From the NCBI GenBank assembly GCA_030748455.1, contig JASMLY010000087.1, positions 1 to 20,441 of the forward strand: a stretch of 20,441 nucleotides of DNA. Direction: 5' to 3'. The stretch is from Phycisphaerales bacterium (GTDB lineage: Bacteria; Planctomycetota; Phycisphaerae; Phycisphaerales; SM1A02). The translations under genes and the position numbers were made by a program. Shown piece by piece: positions 1-7,506 of the stretch. Position 1 is the stretch's first letter. Every line of letters begins with the position of its first letter. Under the pieces are notes generated by a model, which did not search any database, was not told the origin of the DNA, and saw only the letters and a program-made list of their open reading frames with translations.

Positions 1-488
1 GCCCTGATCCTGATTTCGGTGCTTGCTGTTACCAAGACGCTGACCTTGGCATGATGTGCGTGTTTATAGATGGAGCAAATTGTGCAAACGTAGGTGGAAC
101 TTGGTACTCAGGAGTTACCTGTGAATGTGCACCAGTATGCGAACCACCAACGGGCGCGTGTTGCTACATGAATGAATCAGGCGAAATGCTCTGTGTAATC
201 ACAGAGAGTGCACCATGCCTCACTCTTCCAAACAGTACTTTCTACGGAGTTGGTACAACATGTGCAAATGTTGTTTGCTGTGCTCCAGTTGGTGGGTGTT
301 GTATTAAAGGAACGTGTCTACTTGCTAGCCAAGACCAATGCGATTCTGCAAATGGAGAGTGGCAAGGCATCGGGGTGATTTGTCCAAATGTCGAGTGTTA
401 CTTCTGTCTTGCAGACTTCAACGACAACGGAGCTGTTGATATAAATGACCTCTTACAGTTACTTGCTGCGATGGGAGTTTGTCCATGA
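1..488 (+). CDS. Secreted Cys-rich 'GACCY'-module protein with dockerin-like tail (5' partial)
   Basis: The frame is open from base 3 and starts before the window; 161 residues are visible. An internal ATG at 51 lies inside a cysteine module (the module's opening GACCY is upstream of it), so it is not the start. Three cysteine-rich modules follow one another: one with GTWY and CECAPVC, one ending NVVCC, and one beginning GGCC. Residues from about 135 form a single dockerin-like EF-hand (DFNDNGAVDINDLLQLL) ending in Cys-Pro. Module order and tail match the C-terminus of the next gene, so the two are paralogues. By analogy it is exported, but its signal peptide lies outside the window. The modules' function is unknown; disulfide-stabilised adhesion or matrix modules are a guess. 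The stop overlaps an ATG at 485 that is not the preferred start of the next gene. Confidence 0.85.
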   Translation, partial: PDPDFGACCYQDADLGMMCVFIDGANCANVGGTWYSGVTCECAPVCEPPTGACCYMNESGEMLCVITESAPCLTLPNSTFYGVGTTCANVVCCAPVGGCCIKGTCLLASQDQCDSANGEWQGIGVICPNVECYFCLADFNDNGAVDINDLLQLLAAMGVCP

Positions 489-538
489 AATATTTATCTA
501 CACATGTATTCACTCTAAAATTTAACGGAATGACACCT

Positions 539-3211
539 ATGAAACAATTACTTTCACTAGCAATTCTCTTCAGCGCAACGCTGTGCGCAAGCACCTATGG
601 AAACAGTAATCTTGGGGCATGCTGCTACACTGTTGATTGCGACACCTTCGGTTGCGTTGACACCTCATCTGCAGATTGCTACAGCATGTTTGGAACATTT
701 GATCCTAACGAAATTTGTGCGACCATAGATTGCTCCGACCCTGTCAATCAAGATTACGGCGCTTGCTGTTATCAAGATGCAAACAATCAAGATTCTTGCA
801 TTTTTACTGACGAACTAGAGTGCCTCAATAATTTTATGGGTACTTGGCATCAAGGAATGCCTTGTGATTGCGTGCCATGTGACCCAGACCCATACGGCGC
901 TTGCTGCTATTTGAAAAATTGTGAATACTGGGTTTGCGAAGAAATGTATCAAAGTGATTGCTACAACATGTTTGACGGCACGCACTGGGCAAACAAAACA
1001 TGCGCTGAAATTGAGTGCCCAAGTTCTGACCTTGGTGCTTGCTGCGTTGAAGATGCGAACGGAGTGATTTGCTACTTCATCAAGGAAACTGATTGTGAAA
1101 TGTACGGCGGCGTCTGGCACGAAGGCGTTCCTTGTGAATGTGAACCGTGTTTGCCTACAACTGGCGTATGCTGTTACCAAGATAACTGTGTATCGTATTG
1201 CAACGAAATGCCTGAGGCGCAGTGCTACACATTCTTCGGAAGTACATACTTCCAGTATGACACTTGTGCGACGGTAAGCTGTCCTCCAGCGCCAGAGGAC
1301 TACGGAGCATGTTGTTACGATGACGCAGATCTAGGGAAAACTTGTTTTGAAACAAGCATGGAAGGATGCGATGACCTCCTTGGCACTTGGTATCCGGGCT
1401 TGCCATGCGAATGTATTCCTTGTGAAGACGATCCGTCACTGTGCGAAGTCGTTGCGAGTCCGAGTTGCGTTGGTCCTCCGCAATATCCATATCCTGAGTA
1501 CCAAGCGTTTGGCATTGGTGAAGTTGCAGTCCAAACTGCTGCTCCAAATGTCACTGGTGAAAGTGTCATCATGCTCTTTGACCTTTCAGGCACCCTCCCT
1601 GTTGGTCAGGATACAAATCTCCTACGATATAACCATCCATCTTGGATTGGCGGAGTTGAAGGTAGCGACTTAGGCAGTATTTTTGGCCTTGCACTCGATG
1701 AAGACGGAAACATCTATGTGTCTACAAGTAAGTCATGGATGAGTGGAGATAACTCAGGTTTTGGTGGTTGGGGCGCAGTGTATAAAATTGATACGAATAC
1801 TGCGCTTCCATCTTTGTTTGCATCGATTCCAATGCCAAATAACGAGAGTGGCCTTGGCTCAATTGGATACGACTGCGAGCGTGCACAATTCTTCGTTTCA
1901 AGTATTGAAGATGGCATCATCTATCGCCTTGATATGTCAGGCAACATTCTTGACTCGTACGATCACGGAACACCCTACACAGGAAACACAGGACCTGCTG
2001 CCTTTGGTGATCGCCCTTGGGCTGTTGAGGTGCATAACGGACGGCTTTACTACAGCATGTGGAATGAAAATTACTTGCAAGGCTCTTCCTCTATGGCAAA
2101 TGAAATTTGGTCTGTAGAATTAGGTGGATCTGGTGCTCCAATTGCATCAACTGCACAACTTGAAATTACTTTGCCAGTGCAACCTGGTACGGATTGGTCA
2201 TCCCCTGTTGCTGATATTGATTTCAGTTCAACCGGAACAATGTTCCTTGCTGAACGTTCCCAGCAGAACTGGACGACCCTTACCGCGCATAAGTCGCGCC
2301 TTCTTGAATATGAATGTACCGAATCTGGCTGGACACTTTCGCCAAATGTGTTCATTCTTGGCGGTGGAAATGGAGGAAACGCTGCAGGTGGTGTTGACGC
2401 AACGGACAACCGAGTGTGGGCTTCTGGAGATCTTCTCTGGCAAACACCATTCATTTATGGATTCCAAGGATTACCACTCACAGGGGGCGATCCAACAATC
2501 AGTGTTCTTGTCGATTATCAAGGAGTAACAGATGGCTACTTTGATAAAAAACGCATGGGCGACCTTGTAGTTACTGATGGCGATGGTAGTGGCACCACCG
2601 AAGGCGCATGTTGTTACTTAGAAAATTGCGAGTGGTTCTGTGATTATATGTTCCGTACAGATTGCATTACAAACTATGCAGGCGTTTTCTATCCGAACCT
2701 TATCTGTGAAGACATTGATTGCCCTGATATGACTGTTGGAGCATGCTGTTACACAGAAGGCAATATCGAATACTGCCAAGACACAAATGCTGCAGGTTGT
2801 AATGAATTGAACGGAACGTGGTATCCCGGCGTCCCATGCGAATGTGACCCGTGTGGAACAAACCCCCCAACAGGCGCCTGTTGTTTCCTTGATCCTCAAA
2901 CGGGGCTTTGGACCTGCCAAGAGATTACTGAAAATGAATGTGGCAAAAAACCAGAAGGTTCATACGCAGGTGATTCTACTTTCTGTGCTGACGAACTTTG
3001 TTGCAAGCCCATCGGAGCATGTTGCGTCGCTGGAAACTGCTTGCTTGTTTCATCGGATCAATGTGAAGCGGGCGATGGCGAATACTATGGAGATGGATTC
3101 TCATGTGACACTGTGCAATGCGTCTATTGCGAAGAAGATCTCAACGGAGATGGCGTTGTGAATATAGACGACCTTCTTACACTGATTTCTGTTTGGGGTT
3201 TCTGTCCGTAA
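539..3211 (+). CDS. Secreted Cys-rich module / beta-propeller-like protein with dockerin-like tail
   Basis: 890 residues from ATG 539, chosen because it opens directly into a signal peptide (MKQLLSLAILFSATLCAS). TTG 479 and ATG 485 in the same frame would add a non-signal-like leader. No strong Shine-Dalgarno is seen. Residues about 25-295 hold six cysteine modules of two alternating types. Residues about 310-680 have few cysteines and repeats such as LALDEDGNIYVS, resembling NHL/SMP-30-type beta-propellers (inference). Residues about 688-861 hold four more modules. Residues 864-890 are a dockerin-like EF-hand (DLNGDGVVNIDDLLTLI) ending WGFCP. It is probably exported and disulfide-bonded. It follows a paralogue by 50 bases, and its 3' end overlaps the convergent membrane-protein gene by 35 bases. 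Ligand and function are unknown. Confidence 0.88.
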   Translation: MKQLLSLAILFSATLCASTYGNSNLGACCYTVDCDTFGCVDTSSADCYSMFGTFDPNEICATIDCSDPVNQDYGACCYQDANNQDSCIFTDELECLNNFMGTWHQGMPCDCVPCDPDPYGACCYLKNCEYWVCEEMYQSDCYNMFDGTHWANKTCAEIECPSSDLGACCVEDANGVICYFIKETDCEMYGGVWHEGVPCECEPCLPTTGVCCYQDNCVSYCNEMPEAQCYTFFGSTYFQYDTCATVSCPPAPEDYGACCYDDADLGKTCFETSMEGCDDLLGTWYPGLPCECIPCEDDPSLCEVVASPSCVGPPQYPYPEYQAFGIGEVAVQTAAPNVTGESVIMLFDLSGTLPVGQDTNLLRYNHPSWIGGVEGSDLGSIFGLALDEDGNIYVSTSKSWMSGDNSGFGGWGAVYKIDTNTALPSLFASIPMPNNESGLGSIGYDCERAQFFVSSIEDGIIYRLDMSGNILDSYDHGTPYTGNTGPAAFGDRPWAVEVHNGRLYYSMWNENYLQGSSSMANEIWSVELGGSGAPIASTAQLEITLPVQPGTDWSSPVADIDFSSTGTMFLAERSQQNWTTLTAHKSRLLEYECTESGWTLSPNVFILGGGNGGNAAGGVDATDNRVWASGDLLWQTPFIYGFQGLPLTGGDPTISVLVDYQGVTDGYFDKKRMGDLVVTDGDGSGTTEGACCYLENCEWFCDYMFRTDCITNYAGVFYPNLICEDIDCPDMTVGACCYTEGNIEYCQDTNAAGCNELNGTWYPGVPCECDPCGTNPPTGACCFLDPQTGLWTCQEITENECGKKPEGSYAGDSTFCADELCCKPIGACCVAGNCLLVSSDQCEAGDGEYYGDGFSCDTVQCVYCEEDLNGDGVVNIDDLLTLISVWGFCP
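614..1423 (+). repeat. N-terminal array of six alternating Cys-rich modules (A-B-A-B-A-B)
   Basis: This is a protein-level tandem repeat, not a DNA repeat. Modules open with GACCY or a close variant at about 614, 758, 896, 1034, 1163 and 1304. Type A (1st, 3rd, 5th) has a short segment after CCY, then D/Q-C-Y and ends C-A-x-I/V-x-C. Type B (2nd, 4th, 6th) has a longer acidic segment, then a G-x-W-x-x-G motif and ends P-C-E/D-C-x-P-C. Module length is about 39-43 residues with roughly 6-8 cysteines each. Confidence 0.85.
2603..3121 (+). repeat. C-terminal array of four Cys-rich modules (A-B-C-D)
   Basis: This is a second protein-level array in the same gene, after the propeller-like core. An A module (about 2603) and a B module (about 2738, with GTWYPGVPCECDPC) continue the alternation. 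A third type (about 2873) ends in ELCC and a fourth (about 3014) begins IGACCVAGNC. The B-C-D order and following dockerin-like tail repeat what is seen at 1-488, so the two genes share a common C-terminal cassette. Confidence 0.8.
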
Positions 3212-4037
3212 CTTTTTGAGCAAGTGAAGCGCCCCAACTCAGTCCAACAGAGACTCCCATGATCGATCCTGCCGCGTAGTCAATTGGCATGGGGAAGATC
3301 AAAGTTGAGATTGTATTTTGCGTAAATCCAATGTCTGTGATGCCCATCGTTGCTGCGACTGCATAGCCGATCGCCGCAACTGCTGTGGGAATTGCATAGT
3401 AAAGAATAGGCTGTAGGTGAGGCGTATATTTTCTTGCAAGAACAGCGACGATAACTCCTCCTACAAAAGCTGAACCGATCGCTTGTCCTTTTGTAGGTGT
3501 TACGGCAACAACCCACACAACTGGCAACATTGCGAGTGAAAGAAGAACCACGGATAGAATATTTTTTAGAGCAAATGGATACGCATATGCCCCTTTTTCG
3601 TTCTGTGGAACATCTTGTAGTAGCCCACCAAAACGGAACATCGCGAGTGAACTTATGAGAAGACAAAGACTCATGAACACCGCTTCAAATACAAGAAGAG
3701 TTGAGGAAGAATCTGAGAAGACGAATTCTGTCACGCCATCTGTTCTCATTGCCATAGTGAACAACCCAAACCCGACAACAAACATTCCACTTGCAGCAGT
3801 TGTGGCTTTGGCTGTCACGATACCAAGTACCGTTGTGACGATGAGAACTAGCACAGTAAGAGATGCTGCGAGTACTGGTGTATTCGCCTGTAGAATCGTT
3901 GGACCAAGGGATCCCCTTTGTGAAGTGAGCCCAAGCGCTGCAATTGAGCCAATCGTTGCTGCGAACCCGAGGGCGAAAACCAATAGTGCTGTACGCATCC
4001 ATGCTTGCATCCCTGCATAGTAGCATCGGACCACCAT
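3177..4037 (-). CDS. Polytopic membrane protein of unknown function
   Basis: 286 residues. ATG 4037 is chosen because a near-perfect Shine-Dalgarno (GGAGAGGAGG) lies eight bases upstream; a TTG at 4082 would bypass it. I do not recognise the family. Hydrophobic segments near residues 16-38, 55-77, 79-97, 112-134, 157-179, 185-201, 210-231 and 253-272 suggest about eight membrane helices in the inner membrane. There is a short basic C-terminal tail (KVTDRNPKQKSV). Loops are short, with no nucleotide-binding or catalytic motif seen. It is transcribed divergently from hutH across 80 bases, which could point to shared regulation, perhaps a transporter, but this is conjecture. The last 35 bases are antisense to the end of the upstream Cys-rich gene. 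Confidence 0.8.
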   Translation of the reverse strand: MVVRCYYAGMQAWMRTALLVFALGFAATIGSIAALGLTSQRGSLGPTILQANTPVLAASLTVLVLIVTTVLGIVTAKATTAASGMFVVGFGLFTMAMRTDGVTEFVFSDSSSTLLVFEAVFMSLCLLISSLAMFRFGGLLQDVPQNEKGAYAYPFALKNILSVVLLSLAMLPVVWVVAVTPTKGQAIGSAFVGGVIVAVLARKYTPHLQPILYYAIPTAVAAIGYAVAATMGITDIGFTQNTISTLIFPMPIDYAAGSIMGVSVGLSWGASLAQKVTDRNPKQKSV

Positions 4038-4045
4038 AAACGTCG

Positions 4046-4056
4046 CCTCCTCTCCT
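4046..4056 (-). promoter_or_regulatory. Ribosome binding site deciding the start at 4037
   Basis: On the minus strand this reads AGGAGAGGAGG, with eight bases between its last G and the ATG at 4037. It is the best Shine-Dalgarno match in the window and rejects the longer TTG-initiated reading from 4082. Confidence 0.75.
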
Positions 4057-4105
4057 GATGCTAGGGAGGATGTGGGGTACAAGTACAGGTTCGCAAAGAT
4101 GAGTC

Positions 4106-4112
4106 GGGGAGG
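4106..4112 (+). promoter_or_regulatory. Ribosome binding site of hutH
   Basis: GGGGAGG lies five bases before ATG 4118. It supports that start rather than the in-frame ATG three codons later. Confidence 0.6.
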
Positions 4113-4117
4113 CTAGT

Positions 4118-5626
4118 ATGGTAGAGATGAATGATCAGGAAACGCTCGTCCTTGATGGAAGCCCCCTCGCTGGACCAAATATTGCAGCAGTTGCTCGGAA
4201 GGGACAACGAGTCGGCATCAGCGAACAGGCGAGTGCAACGATGGCTCGAGCTAGATCCATTGTCGAGAACGCTGCCAACGCTTCTGATCCTACGTATGGA
4301 ATCAACACTGGATTTGGTGCGCTTTCTACAACAGCAATTTCTGGAGATGCTCTTTCTACACTGCAAATGAATTTGCTCAGATCCCATGCCGCTGGTGTTG
4401 GAACTACACTTCCAATTGATGTCGTCCGTGGCATGATGGTCATTCTTGCTGCGAGTCTCTGTCGCGGGCACAGTGGCGTTCGCCCAATTGTTGTTGAACA
4501 ACTCGTACAAATGCTCAATGCGAATATCACCCCAGTGATACCTTCTCGTGGTTCCGTTGGAGCATCGGGCGATCTTGCTCCACTCGCACACCTAGCACTC
4601 GTACTCTGTGGTGAAGGCAACGCGTCACTTAATGGAAAAGTCATGCCAGGAAAAGCAGCGATGGCTGCTTCGGGAATCGAGCCAATTGTCCCCACTGCAA
4701 AAGAAGGACTCGCCCTCATCAATGGCACCCATCTAATGTGTTCCATTGCGACCCTTGCACTTGGTGACATTGCCAAAATCTGTGAAGCTGCTGTCATTGC
4801 TACTGCCATGTCAATTGACGCTGCAAAGGCTTCCGACATGTTTCTCGATGAACGATTGCATCTTGCACGTAACCAAAGCGGTCAACAAACTGTTGCTGCT
4901 TCAATCAGGTCGCATCTTAAAAATTCAACAATCCTTCCTTCGCATGTGGATGGTGACGAACGTGTTCAAGATCCTTACAGTTTTCGCTGTGCTCCTCAAG
5001 TGCTTGGTGCGGCAATCGAAGCGATCGCTCGAGTCACTGGAACGATCTCTGCTGAATTGGGTGCTGTCACTGACAACCCTCTTGTTTTTGCCGATGATGA
5101 TGCAATTCTTTCTGGTGGCAATTTCCACGGGATGCCTCTGGCTATTGCTATGGATGAGTTACGGATCGCACTTTGCCATATCGCAGGAATCTCTGAACGC
5201 AGAGTTGATTGGATTCTTTCTGGCCACTGCATTCATAATGACCTTCCTTCATTTCTCGCTTGTAACCCCGGAGTTGAAAGCGGGCTCATGATCGCACAAT
5301 ATTCTGCAGCAGCGTGCTGCGCTGAATTGAGAACGCTCTCCATGCCGGCAAGTGTTTCGAACATCCCAACCTCGGGCGGGATCGAAGATTACAACTCAAT
5401 GGGCGCGACTGCTGGGTTGTTACTCAGACAATCAGTCGATGTATGCCGGACAGTAATCGCGATCGAGTTACTTGTCGGGTGTGATGCACTTGACCACCAT
5501 CGTCCACTTCGTAGTGGTGATGCCGTAGAAACGATGTACGAAAAGATACGCCAACTCGTTCCAACTCGTCATTGCGACAGATCCCCATCCGATGACATCA
5601 CTGCGATCGAATCACTCTTGCTTTAG
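4118..5626 (+). CDS. hutH: Histidine ammonia-lyase (first step of histidine catabolism)
   Basis: 502 residues, the usual HutH length. It removes ammonia non-oxidatively from L-histidine to give trans-urocanate in the cytoplasm. The MIO cofactor-forming Ala-Ser-Gly is at residues 149-151 in GSVGASGDLAP. The catalytic Tyr is Y60 in TYGINTGFG, and SHAAG (89-93), LINGT (200-204), YSFRC (287-291) and SERR (359-362) are also conserved. Deviations from textbook HutH are NGTH for NGTQ, RCAPQ for RCQPQ, NFHGMP, and GIEDYNSMG for the QEDHVSMG motif, with the Glu kept (E423). Start supported by GGGGAGG at 4106-4112. Other MIO enzymes (Phe/Tyr ammonia-lyase) are less likely because hutU and hutI lie 5 kb away. 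The stop codon overlaps that of the convergent FG-GAP gene. Confidence 0.93.
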   Translation: MVEMNDQETLVLDGSPLAGPNIAAVARKGQRVGISEQASATMARARSIVENAANASDPTYGINTGFGALSTTAISGDALSTLQMNLLRSHAAGVGTTLPIDVVRGMMVILAASLCRGHSGVRPIVVEQLVQMLNANITPVIPSRGSVGASGDLAPLAHLALVLCGEGNASLNGKVMPGKAAMAASGIEPIVPTAKEGLALINGTHLMCSIATLALGDIAKICEAAVIATAMSIDAAKASDMFLDERLHLARNQSGQQTVAASIRSHLKNSTILPSHVDGDERVQDPYSFRCAPQVLGAAIEAIARVTGTISAELGAVTDNPLVFADDDAILSGGNFHGMPLAIAMDELRIALCHIAGISERRVDWILSGHCIHNDLPSFLACNPGVESGLMIAQYSAAACCAELRTLSMPASVSNIPTSGGIEDYNSMGATAGLLLRQSVDVCRTVIAIELLVGCDALDHHRPLRSGDAVETMYEKIRQLVPTRHCDRSPSDDITAIESLLL

Positions 5627-7461
5627 CAATCTCCCCAACGGGCGATGAGGATGAGTAAATCCTGAACTGTTACCTGAGAGTCTCCGTCAATATCTCCTGT
5701 AGAAGTATGTTGTCCCCAATGATCGATGATCAGGAGTAGATCAACAACATCGACTGAGCCATCTTCATCAATATCTGCAATACATTCACATGAATCAGGA
5801 ATTGCATTCTGGTTAAGGTCTTCACTTAGCCCGTCACTAATATCAACCGCATCATCAACACAGTTTCGGTTACAGTCAAAAGCAAAAGATGATTCGTCTT
5901 CAACAACTCTCACAAGTCGATCTACAGATACACCGCTAATTGTTTGTTCGATTCCAGATGGCCACCGAACTGTCATCTCAAGAATCGAATTGCTTGAACC
6001 CAATCCAAAGTGTGCCCGAAGCATATTTTGTGAGTTGTAGCCAGTACCACTTTGGATCTCACGAATTTGAGTAACAAGCCCGTTCTCATTAATGTGTGTG
6101 ACAGAAACTCTACTCCCGATTGCTGACTTGTTCGACACAACCCCGCATAATTCCACTTCAAGCCAATGGTTCCCATTCTGGTTTGTATTGCGAAGTAACT
6201 TGTTCATCCCCACACCAGGGAATTCTGTACTCCCACCAACAAGATACAAATCGATCCAACCATCATTATCGTAATCAGCCCAAGATGCTGAAGCACCATT
6301 GCCATACCCTCCCACTGCTAAGGAGCCTTCGCCGACCTCAGTAAAGGTATTGTCCCCATCATTTCGAAAGAGATGATTCGGAGGTAACGCGTTGCCAAAA
6401 TTCACAATGTAGAGATCTAAAAAACCATCGTTATCGTAATCTGCCATCGAAACACAGCGAGTTCGGAAGGAAGCGAAGAGGCCTGCACTCACTGTGATAT
6501 CGTCAAACGTACCGTCTCCGTTATTCAGAAACAGCCGGTTATGCCCACCTCCTGTATCGGAACCCTTTTGATTGCCTACAAACAAATCCAAAAAACCATC
6601 GTTATTGATATCACCCCAAACCTGCCCCCTCGCATGCCCAACCTCTGCAACACCAGCTTCGGGTGCAACGTCAATCCAATTTCCATCGCCTACGTTTTTG
6701 AACAACTGATTCGTACGCTCAGACACATCGCTGTTATCTTCTGCACCATTTGCGATATAGACATCAGGAAGATTGTCATTGTTGTAATCACACCAACCGA
6801 TACTCCTACTTTCTTTAAACATCTCTGAGAATAGGGATGTATCTCGAACAAATTGCGTTCCATCTACATTCATCAATGTTCGATTTTTCATTGAATCTCC
6901 TCCCGAGATTGCAACGAGTAAATCAACAAATCCATCATTATTCATATCTTGCCAACCGATGCCTCGAGGGAGCGCACCTCCTAAGTCGAGTGGATCGCCG
7001 TTTGTGATGTCTGAAAATTGACCAACTGCATCTTGATGCAACAAGATGCTGTGTTCTGTCCCACTGTTTGAACTTTGAGAGACGAATAAATCACTCAGAC
7101 CATCATTGTCAATATCCGCCCACGCTGGATGGTGAGACAATCCAGAGTACGCTTCTAACTCTACTGTTGTTGCATCTTCAAATGTTCCATCTCCGACATT
7201 TCTTAAGAGTTGGTTTGGTGAACCTAGATATTCACCGTCGGGATCAAACGCTCCAAAATGCGCACTATACAGATCGAGCCAACCATCATTGTCAAAATCA
7301 CACCAAGCAGAACCCCGATGGTTCTCATGTCCTTCACCCGCAAGCATCGCAGACGTAACGTCTTCCCATGAAGACAAATTCCCACCTCCCTGAGAAACGT
7401 CTTGGGCGAAAAAACTCATGCAGAAGGCAATCAGTATTGTGTTAAAGTTCGATATCTTCAT
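5623..7461 (-). CDS. Secreted FG-GAP/VCBS repeat protein with ASPIC/UnbV domain and dockerin-like pair
   Basis: 612 residues. The N-terminus (to about residue 25) is a plausible signal peptide. About seven FG-GAP/VCBS-type repeats with D-x-D/N-x-D-G-hydrophobic-x-D loops lie at about residues 50-410 (e.g. DFDNDGWLDLY, DYDNDGFLDLY), predicting a calcium-binding beta-propeller. Residues about 428-522 match the ASPIC/UnbV domain (GSRVSV, SGTGYNSQN, HFGLG, VRWPSG). A linker with DCNRNCVDDAVDI is followed by two dockerin-like loops, DIDEDGSVDVVDLL and DIDGDSQVTVQDLL, ending RWGDC. It is probably extracellular and may bind glycans or surfaces, though the precise role is unknown. A purine-rich AGAGAAGAG precedes the ATG. 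The next gene upstream on the strand ends only 45 bases away, so co-transcription is likely. Confidence 0.88.
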   Translation of the reverse strand: MKISNFNTILIAFCMSFFAQDVSQGGGNLSSWEDVTSAMLAGEGHENHRGSAWCDFDNDGWLDLYSAHFGAFDPDGEYLGSPNQLLRNVGDGTFEDATTVELEAYSGLSHHPAWADIDNDGLSDLFVSQSSNSGTEHSILLHQDAVGQFSDITNGDPLDLGGALPRGIGWQDMNNDGFVDLLVAISGGDSMKNRTLMNVDGTQFVRDTSLFSEMFKESRSIGWCDYNNDNLPDVYIANGAEDNSDVSERTNQLFKNVGDGNWIDVAPEAGVAEVGHARGQVWGDINNDGFLDLFVGNQKGSDTGGGHNRLFLNNGDGTFDDITVSAGLFASFRTRCVSMADYDNDGFLDLYIVNFGNALPPNHLFRNDGDNTFTEVGEGSLAVGGYGNGASASWADYDNDGWIDLYLVGGSTEFPGVGMNKLLRNTNQNGNHWLEVELCGVVSNKSAIGSRVSVTHINENGLVTQIREIQSGTGYNSQNMLRAHFGLGSSNSILEMTVRWPSGIEQTISGVSVDRLVRVVEDESSFAFDCNRNCVDDAVDISDGLSEDLNQNAIPDSCECIADIDEDGSVDVVDLLLIIDHWGQHTSTGDIDGDSQVTVQDLLILIARWGDC

Positions 7462-7506
7462 TTTCTCTTCTCTATAAACTGTACAGGGGATCAGGTGCTT
7501 CCATCA

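Larger units (their letters stand above)
4038..4117. promoter_or_regulatory. Divergent intergenic region between the membrane-protein gene and hutH
   Basis: These 80 bases separate two divergent starts, so promoters for both genes should lie here or reach into the coding ends. Both ends carry strong ribosome binding sites. The middle contains GTACAAGTAC (4077-4086), a short near-palindrome that could be an operator half or part of a weak -10. No convincing -35/-10 pair was found for either direction. Confidence 0.35.

Noticed and set aside
479..538. Longer N-terminus for the 890-residue Cys-rich protein from TTG 479 or ATG 485
   Set aside because: It would bury the signal peptide behind about 20 non-signal residues; ATG 539 opens directly into a good signal sequence.
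4046..4070. Hairpin that would hide the ribosome site of the membrane-protein gene (CCTCC with GGAGG on the minus strand)
   Set aside because: Only five base pairs with a loop of about 14 bases; both parts are simply purine- or pyrimidine-rich, so chance is likely.
4038..4082. TTG start at 4082 for the membrane protein
   Set aside because: The strong Shine-Dalgarno at 4046-4056 lies inside that extension and is correctly spaced for ATG 4037.
4135..4839. 234-codon open frame antisense to hutH
   Set aside because: It shadows the well-conserved hutH frame, has no family resemblance or ribosome site, and its composition is what the reverse strand of a coding region gives.
5619..5630. Small inverted repeat TTGC-TTTA-GCAA at the hutH/FG-GAP stop overlap, considered as a terminator
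   Set aside because: Four base pairs without a T tract is too weak to act as an intrinsic terminator.
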